A stretch of 64,000 nucleotides of DNA, from NCBI GenBank assembly GCA_963457535.1, contig OY734803.1, forward strand, positions 310,001 to 374,000, written 5' to 3'. Below are positions 27,849 to 36,107 of this stretch, piece after piece. Made by a program: the position numbers and the translations under genes. Source of the DNA: JAHRAW01 sp028066695. Its GTDB lineage: Bacteria; Pseudomonadota; Gammaproteobacteria; Arenicellales; Poriferihabitantaceae. The notes under the pieces are model-generated. The model was not told the origin of the DNA and searched no databases. It saw only the letters and a list, made by a program, of their open reading frames with translations. The first letter of the stretch is position 1. Each line of letters opens with the position of its first letter.

Positions 27849-29266
27849 TGAACATGAAGACCAACTCCCTTTATTACGGCGACTGCCTGGAAGTGATGAA
27901 GCCGTGGCCCGACAAGTCGGTGGATCTGATTTATTTGGACCCGCCGTTTAACAGCAAGGTGCATTACAACGTGCTGTTCGGCAGGGGCAGGCACGGGGAA
28001 ACCAAAAATGATCTGGCGCAGATGACCGCGTTCTCCGATGTGTGGGAATGGGACATCGACGCCGAACAACGCGTCGCCAACATCGAAAATGCCATTGCCC
28101 ACCCGGCGCATGCGGCCATTTGCGCTTTCCGCATGCTGTATCCGCAAGGCAGCGGCCTGCTCTCGTACCTGTCCTACATGGCGGAACGCATCGCCGAAAT
28201 GCGGCGCTTGCTGAAGCCGGGCGGCGGCATCTTCCTGCATTGCGACCCGACCGCCAGCCACTATCTGAAAATCATCATGGATGCGGTGTTTGGCAGCCCG
28301 AATTTTCGGAATGAAATCATTTGGTGCTACACCGGGCCCGGCTCGCCCAAAATGCGCCAGTTCAACCGCAAACACGACACTATTTTTTGGTACAGCGTCG
28401 GGAAAGAATGGACTTTCAATCCTGATTCCGTCCGCATGCCTCATGTCGGCGGCAAACCGCATGTCGGCGGTTTTGGGATGGACAAAGAACTGGCGGAAGA
28501 ATACGGGCAAAAAGGAAAAGTGCCGGAGACTTGGTGGCAAATCGCCATTGCGCCGCGCAGCGCAAAAGAATACCTCGGCTACCCGACGCAAAAACCGATC
28601 GCTCTGCTGCAGAGGATTATTGCGGCGGCGTCAAACCCGGGGGACATCGTGCTCGACCCGTTCTGCGGCTGCGGCACCACCATAGACGCCTCCCACCGCC
28701 TGCGCCGCAATTGGATCGGCATTGACATCTCAAGTTACGCGATTGAGGTGATTCGCCGCGAGCGGATGAAAGACCTGGAGATTCCGCTGGAAGGCATGCC
28801 GCGCGACCTGGAGGCGGCGCGCCATCTCGCCCAGGGCAAGCCGTTTGAATTTGAAAAATGGGCGATCACGCGCATTCCCGGTTTCGCCCCGAACACCGTG
28901 CAGCGCGGCGACAGCGGCATCGACGGGCGCGCGCTGATTTACGGCCTGCCGAAAGCGGACGCGCTTTGCATCGCGCAAGTCAAAGGCGGCAAACCCGGCA
29001 TAGACGCGCTGCGCGCATTCGCCGGCGTCATCGACGCCAACAGCGCGGCGGTCGGCGTATTCATCACATTAAATGAGTGGGACACGCCCGAAGTGAAAAA
29101 ATGCATCGCCGGCGCCGGCACGCTGAAAGTCGGCGCCGCTTCCTACAACCGTTTGGTGATGTATTCCATCGAGCGCCACCTGCGCGGCGACAGCGCGCCC
29201 CTGCCCCCCCTCGCGCACCCGCGCACCGGGCTCCCCTTTCAGGCCGAATTGCGCGCCTCCGGATAG
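27848..29266 (+). CDS. DNA methyltransferase (beta-class, N6-adenine-like) fused to a Mrr-like nuclease domain, inside the liv operon
   Basis: 472 residues from the ATG overlapping the livH stop (TGATG); a TTG one codon earlier is less likely. Residues 1-300: motif IV DPPFNS comes first, motif I LDPFCGCGTT near the end, which is beta-class order. Also YPTQKPIALLQRII and RNWIGIDISSYAIEV. The target-recognition part lies between. Residues about 330-440 look like a Mrr-type PD-(D/E)XK domain: PNTVQRGDSGIDGRALIYG...CIAQVKGGKPGIDALRAFAGVI, with D...QVK. It could be a one-polypeptide modification/restriction enzyme or a solitary methylase with a DNA-binding tail. livM begins 5 bases after its stop, so it is expressed from the transporter operon. 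Confidence 0.88.
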   Translation: MNMKTNSLYYGDCLEVMKPWPDKSVDLIYLDPPFNSKVHYNVLFGRGRHGETKNDLAQMTAFSDVWEWDIDAEQRVANIENAIAHPAHAAICAFRMLYPQGSGLLSYLSYMAERIAEMRRLLKPGGGIFLHCDPTASHYLKIIMDAVFGSPNFRNEIIWCYTGPGSPKMRQFNRKHDTIFWYSVGKEWTFNPDSVRMPHVGGKPHVGGFGMDKELAEEYGQKGKVPETWWQIAIAPRSAKEYLGYPTQKPIALLQRIIAAASNPGDIVLDPFCGCGTTIDASHRLRRNWIGIDISSYAIEVIRRERMKDLEIPLEGMPRDLEAARHLAQGKPFEFEKWAITRIPGFAPNTVQRGDSGIDGRALIYGLPKADALCIAQVKGGKPGIDALRAFAGVIDANSAAVGVFITLNEWDTPEVKKCIAGAGTLKVGAASYNRLVMYSIERHLRGDSAPLPPLAHPRTGLPFQAELRASG

Positions 29267-29270
29267 CCGC

Positions 29271-30347
29271 ATGTTCTACCGAGAAACCGGCAACTTCCAC
29301 ACCAGTTACGCCGCCGACCAGCAGACTTTTCCGCTGCGCTTTGACCGCTGGGCGGCCGGCGCGGCGGTCGCGGTCGCGCTTTTCGTGGTGCCGTTTGTCA
29401 TCAACGACTACTGGGAAAAATCGGTGCTGGTGCCGTTCCTGGTGTGGTCGATGGCCGCGCTCGGGCTGAATATTTTGACCGGCTATTGCGGCCAGGTCAG
29501 CCTCGGCACCGGCGGTTTCATGGCGGTCGGCGCGTATGCCTGCTACAAACTGATGACCGCCTTCCCCGAGATGAACATGTTCGTGTGCGTGCTGCTCTCC
29601 GGCGGCGTCACCGCCGCGGTCGGCATGATCTTCGGCCTGCCCAGCCTCAAGATCAAAGGCTTCTACCTGGCCGTGGCGACGCTCGCCGCGCAGTTTTTTC
29701 TGGTGTGGCTGTTCAACAAAGTGCCGTGGTTTTACAACTACTCCGCCTCCGGGCAAATCACCGCGCCGGCGCGCGCGGTTTTCGGCGTGGAAGTCACCGG
29801 CCCGGCCGCGCAGGCATGGGCCTCCTATCTTTTCTGCCTGCTGTTCGTCCTGCTGTTCGCGCTCATCGCGCGCAACCTGACGCGCGGGCGCGTCGGCCGC
29901 TCGTGGATGGCGGTGCGCGACATGGACATCGCCGCGGAAATCATCGGCGTGCCGCCGCTCGCCGCCAAACTCTCGGCGTTCGCGGTCAGTTCGTTTTACA
30001 TCGGCGTCGCCGGCGCGCTGTTTTTCGCGGTCTATCTCGGCGCGGTGGAACCGACCGAGGCGTTTGGCATTGACAAGTCGTTCCTGGTTTTGTTTATGAT
30101 CATCATCGGCGGGCTCGGCTCCATCCTCGGCTCGTTCATCGGCGCGGCGTTTTTGACGCTGCTGCCGGTGCTGATGAAAAATGTTATGGTGGGCATGCTC
30201 GGCTGGCCGCCCGACCTGGTCGCGCACATCATTCTGGTCATGATCGGAGCGCTGATCGTCTTTTTTCTGATAGTGGAGCCGCACGGCCTCGCGCAACTGT
30301 GGCGAATCGCGAAAGAAAAACTGCGGCTGTGGCCGTTCCCGCACTGA
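29271..30347 (+). CDS. livM: Branched-chain/aromatic acid ABC transporter permease LivM-like
   Basis: 358 residues with about nine hydrophobic helices. LivM family: SMAALGLNILTGYCGQVSLGTGGFMAVGAYACY, GLPSLKIKGFYLAVATLAAQFF, GRSWMAVRDMDIAAEIIGVP, IIIGGLGSILGSFIGAAFLTLLPV. The second half of the membrane channel, partner of LivH. It follows the DNA methyltransferase gene with only 4 intervening bases. Confidence 0.93.
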   Translation: MFYRETGNFHTSYAADQQTFPLRFDRWAAGAAVAVALFVVPFVINDYWEKSVLVPFLVWSMAALGLNILTGYCGQVSLGTGGFMAVGAYACYKLMTAFPEMNMFVCVLLSGGVTAAVGMIFGLPSLKIKGFYLAVATLAAQFFLVWLFNKVPWFYNYSASGQITAPARAVFGVEVTGPAAQAWASYLFCLLFVLLFALIARNLTRGRVGRSWMAVRDMDIAAEIIGVPPLAAKLSAFAVSSFYIGVAGALFFAVYLGAVEPTEAFGIDKSFLVLFMIIIGGLGSILGSFIGAAFLTLLPVLMKNVMVGMLGWPPDLVAHIILVMIGALIVFFLIVEPHGLAQLWRIAKEKLRLWPFPH

Positions 30348-30419
30348 CAATTCCGTTCATGCATTCATGCGCGGCATTTTCCAAAATCATCCAGCAATCA
30401 CCAAGCCCCGGAGGCAACC

Positions 30420-31724
30420 ATGAAACTTGCAACCCAACGCGTCACTCTGAGCGCCGCGATTCTCGCGCTGCTCGCCCCGCTGTTCGCCGCGCCGGCTTCG
30501 GCCGAACTGTTCTTTCCGGCGCTGAGTTACCGCACCGGCCCCTACGGGCCCAACGGCATTCCGTTCTTTGACGGCTACGCCGACTACTTCACGCTGCTGA
30601 ACGAGCGCGACGGCGGCATCGGCGGAGTGCGCGTGCGCGCAACCGAATGCGAGACCGCCTACAACACCGAGCGGGGCGTGGAGTGCTACGAGTCCACCAA
30701 GGGGCAGGGCGCGCTGTTCTACCAGCCGATGTCCACCGGCATCACCTACCAGTTGATTCCGAAAGTGGCCGTGGACAAAATCCCGCTGTTCACCATGGGT
30801 TACGGCCGCACTTCGGCGGCGAACGGGCGGGTCTTTCCGTGGGTGTTCAACTTCCCCGGCACTTACTGGGACGCCGCCTCCATTATCGTCAAGCACATCA
30901 AAGACGAGGAAGGCGGGAGTTTGCGCAACAAAAAAATCGCGCTGCTCTACCACAACTCCGCATACGGCAAGGAGCCGATTCGCACGCTGCAAACCCTCGC
31001 GGAAAAACACGGCTACGAACTGATGCTTCTCCCGGTGGATCATCCGGGGCAGGAGCAAAAATCGCAGTGGCTGCAGATTCGCCGCGAGCGCCCCGACTAT
31101 GTGGTGATGTGGGGCTGGGGCGTGATGAACCAGGTCGCCATCAAGGAAGCCTCCAACATTCGCTTCCGGATGGACCGCTTCATCGGCGCGTGGTGGTCGG
31201 GGTCGGAGAACGACGTGCTTCCGTCAGGCGCCGGCGCGCACGGCTACAAAGCGGTCACCTTCCACGGCGTCGGCCGAAACTTTCCGCTGTATGACGACCT
31301 GAAAAAATACGTGGTCGCGCGCGGCAAGGCGTCCGGCGACGGCAGCCACCTCGGCACGGTGCTCTACAACCGCGGCGTCTACGCCGCCCTCCTCGCCTCC
31401 GAAGCCGCGGCCGCCGCGCAGCGCATTCACGGCACGCGCGACATCAACTCGGAGCAGATGCGCGACGGAATGGAGGCGCTGAAACTCACCCGCGCGCGCA
31501 TGGCCGAACTCGGCATCCCCGACTTCGGCCCCGAAATCGCCGTCAGTTGCGCCAACCACGGCGCGCCCGGCCTCGGCGCCATCCAGCAGTGGAACGCGCG
31601 CACCAAGTCGTGGAAACTGATCACCGGCTTCCGCGGCGCCGACCGCGCGGTGGTGGACCCGCTGATCGAGGAAGATTCGGCGGCCTACGCGGCCGAAAAC
31701 TCCATCACGCCGCGCGACTGCTGA
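30420..31724 (+). CDS. livK: ABC transporter periplasmic substrate-binding protein, LivK-like
   Basis: 434 residues with a Sec signal peptide (SAAILALLAPLFAAPASAEL). A strong GGAGG site lies 6 bases before the ATG. Type I periplasmic binding fold of the Peripla_BP_6 group: YGPNGIPFFDGYADYFTLLNERDGGIGG, VECYESTKGQGALFYQP, NKKIALLYHNSAYGKEPIRTLQ, and DYVVMWGWGVMNQVAIKEA. Proteins of this long form are frequent in operons for aromatic-acid uptake, which with the flanking CoA ligases suggests an aromatic or branched carboxylate as ligand. Terminator not evident; livF follows 23 bases later. Confidence 0.92.
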   Translation: MKLATQRVTLSAAILALLAPLFAAPASAELFFPALSYRTGPYGPNGIPFFDGYADYFTLLNERDGGIGGVRVRATECETAYNTERGVECYESTKGQGALFYQPMSTGITYQLIPKVAVDKIPLFTMGYGRTSAANGRVFPWVFNFPGTYWDAASIIVKHIKDEEGGSLRNKKIALLYHNSAYGKEPIRTLQTLAEKHGYELMLLPVDHPGQEQKSQWLQIRRERPDYVVMWGWGVMNQVAIKEASNIRFRMDRFIGAWWSGSENDVLPSGAGAHGYKAVTFHGVGRNFPLYDDLKKYVVARGKASGDGSHLGTVLYNRGVYAALLASEAAAAAQRIHGTRDINSEQMRDGMEALKLTRARMAELGIPDFGPEIAVSCANHGAPGLGAIQQWNARTKSWKLITGFRGADRAVVDPLIEEDSAAYAAENSITPRDC

Positions 31725-31747
31725 GTTCGCGGCACAAAGGGGCGGGT

Positions 31748-32605
31748 ATGCGCCTGCCCCTTTTCGCCCGGCGCGGCCAACCGCAGACAACGACCATGCC
31801 GCCCGGCGTCGCCTTGCGTGTCAAAAACATCGAGGTCATCTATGACCGCGTGATTCTGGTGCTGAAAGGCGTCTCGCTGGAAGTCGCCGAGGGCGGCATC
31901 GTCGCGCTGGTCGGCGCGAACGGCGCCGGCAAGACCACCACTATCAAGGCGATTTCCAACTTGCTCGGCACCGAGCGCGGCGAAGTCACCAAAGGCTCCA
32001 TTGAATTTCGCGGCGAGCGCATAGAGCGGCTGAGTCCGGCCGAGTTGGTGCGCCGCGGCGTGGTGCAGGTGATGGAGGGGCGGCACTGCTTTGAGCATCT
32101 GAGCGTGGAGGAAAACCTGCTGACCGGCGCCTACGCGCGCAAACAAAACCGCGCCGAGATCGCGCGCGACCTGGAACTGGTCTATGAGTATTTTCCGCGC
32201 CTGCGCGAGCGGCGCAAAAGCCAGGCCGGCTACACCTCGGGCGGCGAACAGCAGATGATCGCGCTCGGCCGCGCGCTGATGGCGCGCCCGAACATGATTT
32301 TGCTGGACGAGCCGTCCATGGGACTGGCGCCGCAATTGGTGCGCGAGATTTTTGAAATCGTCAAGGCGCTCAACCAGCGCGAAGGCGTCGCCTTTTTGCT
32401 CGCCGAACAAAACACCGCGATGGCGCTGCGCTACGCGACCTACGGTTATGTGCTGGAAAACGGCCGCGTGGTCATGGACGGAGACGCCGAGTCGCTGTCG
32501 GTGAATGAGGATGTGAAGGAGTTTTATCTCGGTGTCGGCGGCGAGGGCCGGCGGAGTTTTCGCCAAGTGAAGCAATACCGCCGGCGCAAACGCTGGCTTG
32601 CCTGA
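31748..32605 (+). CDS. livF: Branched-chain/aromatic acid ABC transporter ATP-binding protein LivF-like
   Basis: 285 residues from ATG 31748 (AAGGGG site 4-5 bases upstream); an internal ATG at 31796 is an alternative. Walker A GANGAGKTT, Q-loop in VVQVMEGRHCF, signature YTSGGEQQMIALGRAL, Walker B MILLDEPSMGLAP, switch LLAEQNTAMAL. It pairs with LivG to energise import. The C terminus is basic (KQYRRRKRWLA). Confidence 0.93.
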   Translation: MRLPLFARRGQPQTTTMPPGVALRVKNIEVIYDRVILVLKGVSLEVAEGGIVALVGANGAGKTTTIKAISNLLGTERGEVTKGSIEFRGERIERLSPAELVRRGVVQVMEGRHCFEHLSVEENLLTGAYARKQNRAEIARDLELVYEYFPRLRERRKSQAGYTSGGEQQMIALGRALMARPNMILLDEPSMGLAPQLVREIFEIVKALNQREGVAFLLAEQNTAMALRYATYGYVLENGRVVMDGDAESLSVNEDVKEFYLGVGGEGRRSFRQVKQYRRRKRWLA

Positions 32606-32612
32606 GCCGCGC

Positions 32613-33893
32613 ATGCGCGAATTTTTCGACGAACTGGAAACGCGCGACGCGCAAACCCGCGACGCGCAAACGCTCGCCGCCATCGCCGCGCAGGTCGGCC
32701 ACGCCGCCAAAAACGCGCCGGCCTACGCCGAGATTCTCGCCGGCGCCGACCCGCGCGCGCTGACTTCCGACCCGCGCGCGCTGACTTCCTTTGACGCGCT
32801 CGCCGAATTGCCGCTGACGCGCAAATCGGAAATCGCGCGGCTGCAGCGCGCGGCGCCGCCTTTCGGCGGGCTGAGCGCGCGCCGCCCCGGCGAACTGCAG
32901 TATCTGTTCGCCTCACCGGGACCCATTTACGAACCGGCGGCCGCGCGCGCCGATTACTGGCGCTTTGCGCGCGCGCTGTTCGCCGCCGGGTTTCGCGCCG
33001 GCGATGTCGCGCAGTGCTGCTTCTCCTACCACCTGACGCCGGCCGGCGCGATGGGCGATTCCGGCTGCCGCGCGCTCGGCTGCGCGGTCATTCCGGCCGG
33101 CACCGGCCAGAGCGAACAGCAGGCGCAAACCATGGCCGACCTGAAAGCCGACGGCTACATCGGCACGCCGTCCTTCCTTCGCATCATTTTGGAAAAGGCC
33201 GATGAGACCGGCGCCGATGTGTCGGCCCTTCGCAAGGCGCTGCTCTCGGGTGAAGCGCTGCCGCCGGCGCTGCGCGGCGAATTCGCCGCGCGCGGCATCG
33301 GCGCGCTGCAATGCTACGCCACCGCCGACCTCGGATTGATCGCCTATGAATCACGCGCCGACGACGGGCTCATCATAGATGAAGGCGTGCATGTGGAAAT
33401 CGTATCGCCGGACGGCGCGCCGCTGCCCGACTTTGAAACCGGCGAAGTCGTGGTCACCACTTTGAATCCCGACTACCCGCTGATTCGTTTCGCCACCGGC
33501 GATTTGTCCGCGTTCATGCCCGGACAAAGCGAATGCGGCCGCACCAACCGCCGCCTGCGCGGCTGGCTCGGGCGCGCCGACCAGACCGCCAAGGTGCGCG
33601 GCATGTTCATCCACCCGTCGCAAATCACGCGAGTGCTGCAACGCCGCCCCGAAATCGCGCGCGCGCGGCTGGTCATAGACTGGCACGAACAGCGCGACCG
33701 AATGACCCTGCACTGCGAGCCCAAACCCGACGCGCGCGCCGACGACGCGCTTGCCGCCGCCGTCGCCACGAGCATCCGCGAAATATGCAAAGTGCGCGGC
33801 GAAGTTCAATGGACAAAGCGCGGCGCGCTCGCCGATGATGGCAAGGTGATTGATGACATTCGTGATTACCGGAATGAGCAGACGGGGAAATAA
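32613..33893 (+). CDS. Phenylacetate-CoA ligase-like (PaaK family) adenylate-forming enzyme
   Basis: 426 residues from ATG 32613. PaaK-like layout: N-terminal helical part with KNAPAYAEIL and LPLTRKSEI, then SPGPIYEP where most PaaK proteins have an SSGTTG loop, then FSYHLTPAGAMGDSGCRALGCAVIPAG, GTPSFLRIILEKA, GDLSAFMPG, and the C-terminal domain KVRGMFIHPSQI. The SPGPIYEP form recurs in ligases encoded beside liv genes. It would make an aryl- or acyl-CoA. Two short exact tandem duplications in the N-terminal part give RDAQTRDAQT and DPRALTSDPRALTS. Overlaps the next gene by about 20 bases. Confidence 0.83.
   Translation: MREFFDELETRDAQTRDAQTLAAIAAQVGHAAKNAPAYAEILAGADPRALTSDPRALTSFDALAELPLTRKSEIARLQRAAPPFGGLSARRPGELQYLFASPGPIYEPAAARADYWRFARALFAAGFRAGDVAQCCFSYHLTPAGAMGDSGCRALGCAVIPAGTGQSEQQAQTMADLKADGYIGTPSFLRIILEKADETGADVSALRKALLSGEALPPALRGEFAARGIGALQCYATADLGLIAYESRADDGLIIDEGVHVEIVSPDGAPLPDFETGEVVVTTLNPDYPLIRFATGDLSAFMPGQSECGRTNRRLRGWLGRADQTAKVRGMFIHPSQITRVLQRRPEIARARLVIDWHEQRDRMTLHCEPKPDARADDALAAAVATSIREICKVRGEVQWTKRGALADDGKVIDDIRDYRNEQTGK
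32643..32672 (+). repeat. 2 x 15-bp tandem repeat inside the PaaK-like gene
   Basis: Two adjacent copies of a 15-base unit (last base differs), encoding RDAQT twice. In frame, so it lengthens the N terminus without breaking the gene. Confidence 0.85.
32748..32789 (+). repeat. 2 x 21-bp tandem repeat inside the PaaK-like gene
   Basis: Two exact adjacent copies of a 21-base unit encoding DPRALTS twice, 75 bases after the first duplication. Confidence 0.9.
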
Positions 33894-35028
33894 CGAGCGC
33901 GGAGGGATTGACGGCCTGTTGCATGGGCTTAAGGTGCTCGACCTGTCGCAGTTCATTCCGGGGCCTTACGCCACCCGGCTGCTGTGCGACCAAGGCGCCG
34001 AAGTAATCAAAGTCGAGCCGCCGCAGGGCGACCCGATGCGCCGCCTGTTTTACGACGGGGAAGACGCAATGTCGCCGGTGTATTGCGCGCTCAACCGCGG
34101 CAAGCGCATTTTGTGCATCGACTTAAAAAGCGCGCGCGGCAGGGATATGCTGCTCGAACTCGCGCGCGGCGCCGATGTGCTGCTGGAATCCTTTCGCCCC
34201 GGAGTGATGCGGCGGCTCGGCCTGGACTGGCCGGCGCTGCAGTCCGTCAACCGCGCGCTGGTCTATTGCTCATTGTCCGGCTACGGCCAGCACGGCTGTT
34301 ACCGTGAAGTCGCCGGCCACGACATCAATTACTGCGCCGCCGCCGGTTTATACAGTTCGGCGCGGCCGCCATCCAAACCGGCGTTCGCTTTTCCTCCGCT
34401 CGCCGACCACACCGGCGCGATGCTTGCCACTTCCACCATATTGTCGGCCTTGTATGCGCGCGCGCGCGACGGCAACGGGCGGTTTCTTGATGTCAGCATT
34501 TATGAATCGGCGCTGGCGCTTCGCTACATCGGCAATTTGCGCGCGGCCGGCGCCGGCATTCACCACGCGGACTTTCTCGGCGGCGACGCGGCCTGCTACA
34601 ACATCTATGCCACCGCCGACGCCCGCTTCATCACCCTCGGCGCGGTCGAGGAAAAATTTTGGCGCGCGTTCTGCGCGGCAATGCGCGAGCCAAACTGGGC
34701 CTCTCGCCAATACGAAGAGATTCCGCAACACGCGCTGATTGCCGAAGTGCAGGCCCGCTTCGGCGCTGAGCCGCTGGCGCATTGGGAGGCGCTGTTGCCG
34801 GCCGCGAATTGCTGTTACCAATCGGTGCCGCTCGACCACGAGGTGCTGCGCCATCCGCAGACGCGCGACCGCGGCTTGGAATGCGGCAATGACATCCGGT
34901 ATCCTGCATGGATTGACGGTCAGCCGCCGGCCGCGCCGATTGTGCTGCGGCACATAGACGCCGGCGCCGCGCCCGGCTGGCTGAGTTCCCAAACAACCGG
35001 CACTTCACAATGCCCCACGAAACCATAG
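33874..35028 (+). CDS. CaiB/BaiF-type (family III) CoA transferase
   Basis: 384 residues from ATG 33874 (MSRRGNNERGG); an ATG at 33853 in frame is an alternative. Family III CoA-transferase motifs: GLKVLDLSQFIPGPYATRLLCDQGAEVIKVEPPQGDPMR, VLLESFRPGVMRRLGLDW, SLSGYGQHG followed by the catalytic Asp in GHDINYCAAAGL, and DVSIYESALALRYIGN. It moves CoA between acids or epimerises 2-methylacyl-CoAs (racemase members share this fold). Sits between the PaaK-like ligase and a crotonase, with overlapping ends, so it belongs to the same catabolic operon. Confidence 0.9.
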   Translation: MSRRGNNERGGIDGLLHGLKVLDLSQFIPGPYATRLLCDQGAEVIKVEPPQGDPMRRLFYDGEDAMSPVYCALNRGKRILCIDLKSARGRDMLLELARGADVLLESFRPGVMRRLGLDWPALQSVNRALVYCSLSGYGQHGCYREVAGHDINYCAAAGLYSSARPPSKPAFAFPPLADHTGAMLATSTILSALYARARDGNGRFLDVSIYESALALRYIGNLRAAGAGIHHADFLGGDAACYNIYATADARFITLGAVEEKFWRAFCAAMREPNWASRQYEEIPQHALIAEVQARFGAEPLAHWEALLPAANCCYQSVPLDHEVLRHPQTRDRGLECGNDIRYPAWIDGQPPAAPIVLRHIDAGAAPGWLSSQTTGTSQCPTKP

Positions 35029-35795
35029 ACCTGCAAATTGACGAACGCGGCGTCGCTTATCTGCACATGGCGCGCGCGGAAAAGCACAATGCGCTCAGCG
35101 CGCGCATGCTGGATGAGTTGACCGATGCGGCATGCGATTTGGACGGGCGCGCGGAAGTGCGCGCGGTGGTGCTGGGCGGGCGCGGCGCGAGTTTTTGCGC
35201 GGGCGCGGATTTGGGGTGGATGCGCGGCAACCTGGCGCGCGGGCGCGAGGAGCGCATCGCGGAAAGCCGCAGGTTCAGCAAATTGCTGCGCGCTTTTGAC
35301 GGCATTTCCAAACTTCTGGTCGCGCGCGTTCACGGGCCCGCGTATGCGGGCGGCGCCGGGCTGGTCGCGGTTTGCGACATCGCCATCGGCGCGCGCGAGG
35401 CGCGCTTCAGCCTGACCGAGACGCGGCTCGGACTCGCGCCGGCCAACATCGCGCCGGCAATCATCGCGCGCATCGGCGCGCATAACGCGCGGCGGTGCAT
35501 GTTGAACGCGCATTTTTTCAACGGCGACGAAGCGGCCGCGCTCGGGTTGCTGGACAAAGCCGTTCCGTCGAATGAGTTGGACGCCGCGGTGGAAAGCGAA
35601 ATCGCCGAGTTGCTGCAATGCGCGCCGGGTGCGGTCGCGACCAGCAAGCAATTAATTAAGCGCGTCGCGGCAAACCAGGCCGATGAAGACGCCTGCGCAG
35701 AATTGCTCGCCGAAATCTGGGAGCGCGAGGAAGCGAAGGAAGGGATCGCCGCGTTTTTTGAAAAACGCCCGGCGAAGTGGATGCGGGGGAAGTGA
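35010..35795 (+). CDS. Enoyl-CoA hydratase/isomerase (crotonase), methylglutaconyl-CoA hydratase-like
   Basis: 261 residues; start ATG 35010 overlaps the CoA-transferase stop by 19 bases. Crotonase motifs: EKHNALSARMLDELT, RGASFCAGADLGWMRG (first oxyanion-hole segment, with the GADL.WM pattern frequent in methylglutaconyl-CoA hydratases), VHGPAYAGGAGLVAVCDIAI (second oxyanion segment) and FSLTETRLGLAPANIAPAI. It would hydrate an enoyl-CoA in leucine/isoprenoid or related acid breakdown; the LiuC-like assignment is by motif resemblance only. Confidence 0.88.
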   Translation: MPHETIDLQIDERGVAYLHMARAEKHNALSARMLDELTDAACDLDGRAEVRAVVLGGRGASFCAGADLGWMRGNLARGREERIAESRRFSKLLRAFDGISKLLVARVHGPAYAGGAGLVAVCDIAIGAREARFSLTETRLGLAPANIAPAIIARIGAHNARRCMLNAHFFNGDEAAALGLLDKAVPSNELDAAVESEIAELLQCAPGAVATSKQLIKRVAANQADEDACAELLAEIWEREEAKEGIAAFFEKRPAKWMRGK

Positions 35796-35820
35796 GGCGG
35801 GGGACGCGCGGCGCGCGGAC

Positions 35821-35946
35821 AAAAAAATGGCTGACGCCATCGGGGAGATGACGACAGCCTTGCACTACCCCCCAGTGCTAAAACTGCCAATATTTTGGCG
35901 GGCCGGTTTTTCGGCCGGTGGCGCGCAAAACAAGCATCGCGCGACA
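35821..35946 (-). ncRNA. Candidate small RNA of about 125 nt
   Basis: In the 312-base gap between convergent genes the minus strand carries a perfect -10 (TATAAT at 35953-35958), then four potential short hairpins (among them GCCAA-AATA-TTGGC and GCACT with a G-rich loop and AGTGC), and ends in a 12-bp hairpin plus T-run at 35821-35859. This promoter-structured RNA-terminator layout is that of a free-standing regulatory RNA. No -35 stands out and no known family is recognised. Confidence 0.45.
35829..35859 (-). terminator. Intrinsic terminator on the minus strand
   Basis: 12-bp stem (35829-35840 with 35848-35859, one mismatch and one wobble) with a 7-base loop, followed on the minus strand by ATTTTTTT (35821-35828). 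It lies 250-280 bases past the end of the nearest minus-strand gene and beyond another hairpin, so it more likely ends a separate short transcript. Confidence 0.65.
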
Positions 35947-35952
35947 GGGAGT

Positions 35953-35958
35953 ATTATA
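35953..35958 (-). promoter_or_regulatory. TATAAT -10 box of the candidate small RNA
   Basis: Exact consensus -10 on the minus strand, predicted start near 35946. The preceding sequence is T-rich with no TTGACA-like hexamer at 16-18 bases. Confidence 0.45.
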
Positions 35959-35978
35959 CGAAAAAATCGCCGGGAAAA

Positions 35979-36016
35979 CCGCCGAAAGAAAAAATAATTT
36001 AACTTTTTTTCGGCGG
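35979..36016. terminator. AT-rich bidirectional terminator hairpin
   Basis: CCGCCGAAA at the left arm pairs with TTTCGGCGG at the right across an A/T-rich centre; runs of A and T flank both arms. It lies 92 bases past the stop of the flavoprotein gene on the minus strand and 183 bases past the crotonase stop on the plus strand, and may serve both. Confidence 0.5.
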
Positions 36017-36107
36017 CGATTTTTGCCTGAAAAAACCGAAAATTCCGGCAGTTACGCCCGATTCTGCAAACTCCCATCAGAAACAGCCGGATTCCGGCGG
36101 AGGCCGC

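Noticed and set aside
35829..35859. Glycine-type riboswitch near the DMGDH-like gene
   Set aside because: The structured region lies downstream of the flavoprotein gene, not in its leader, and lacks the conserved glycine-riboswitch core.
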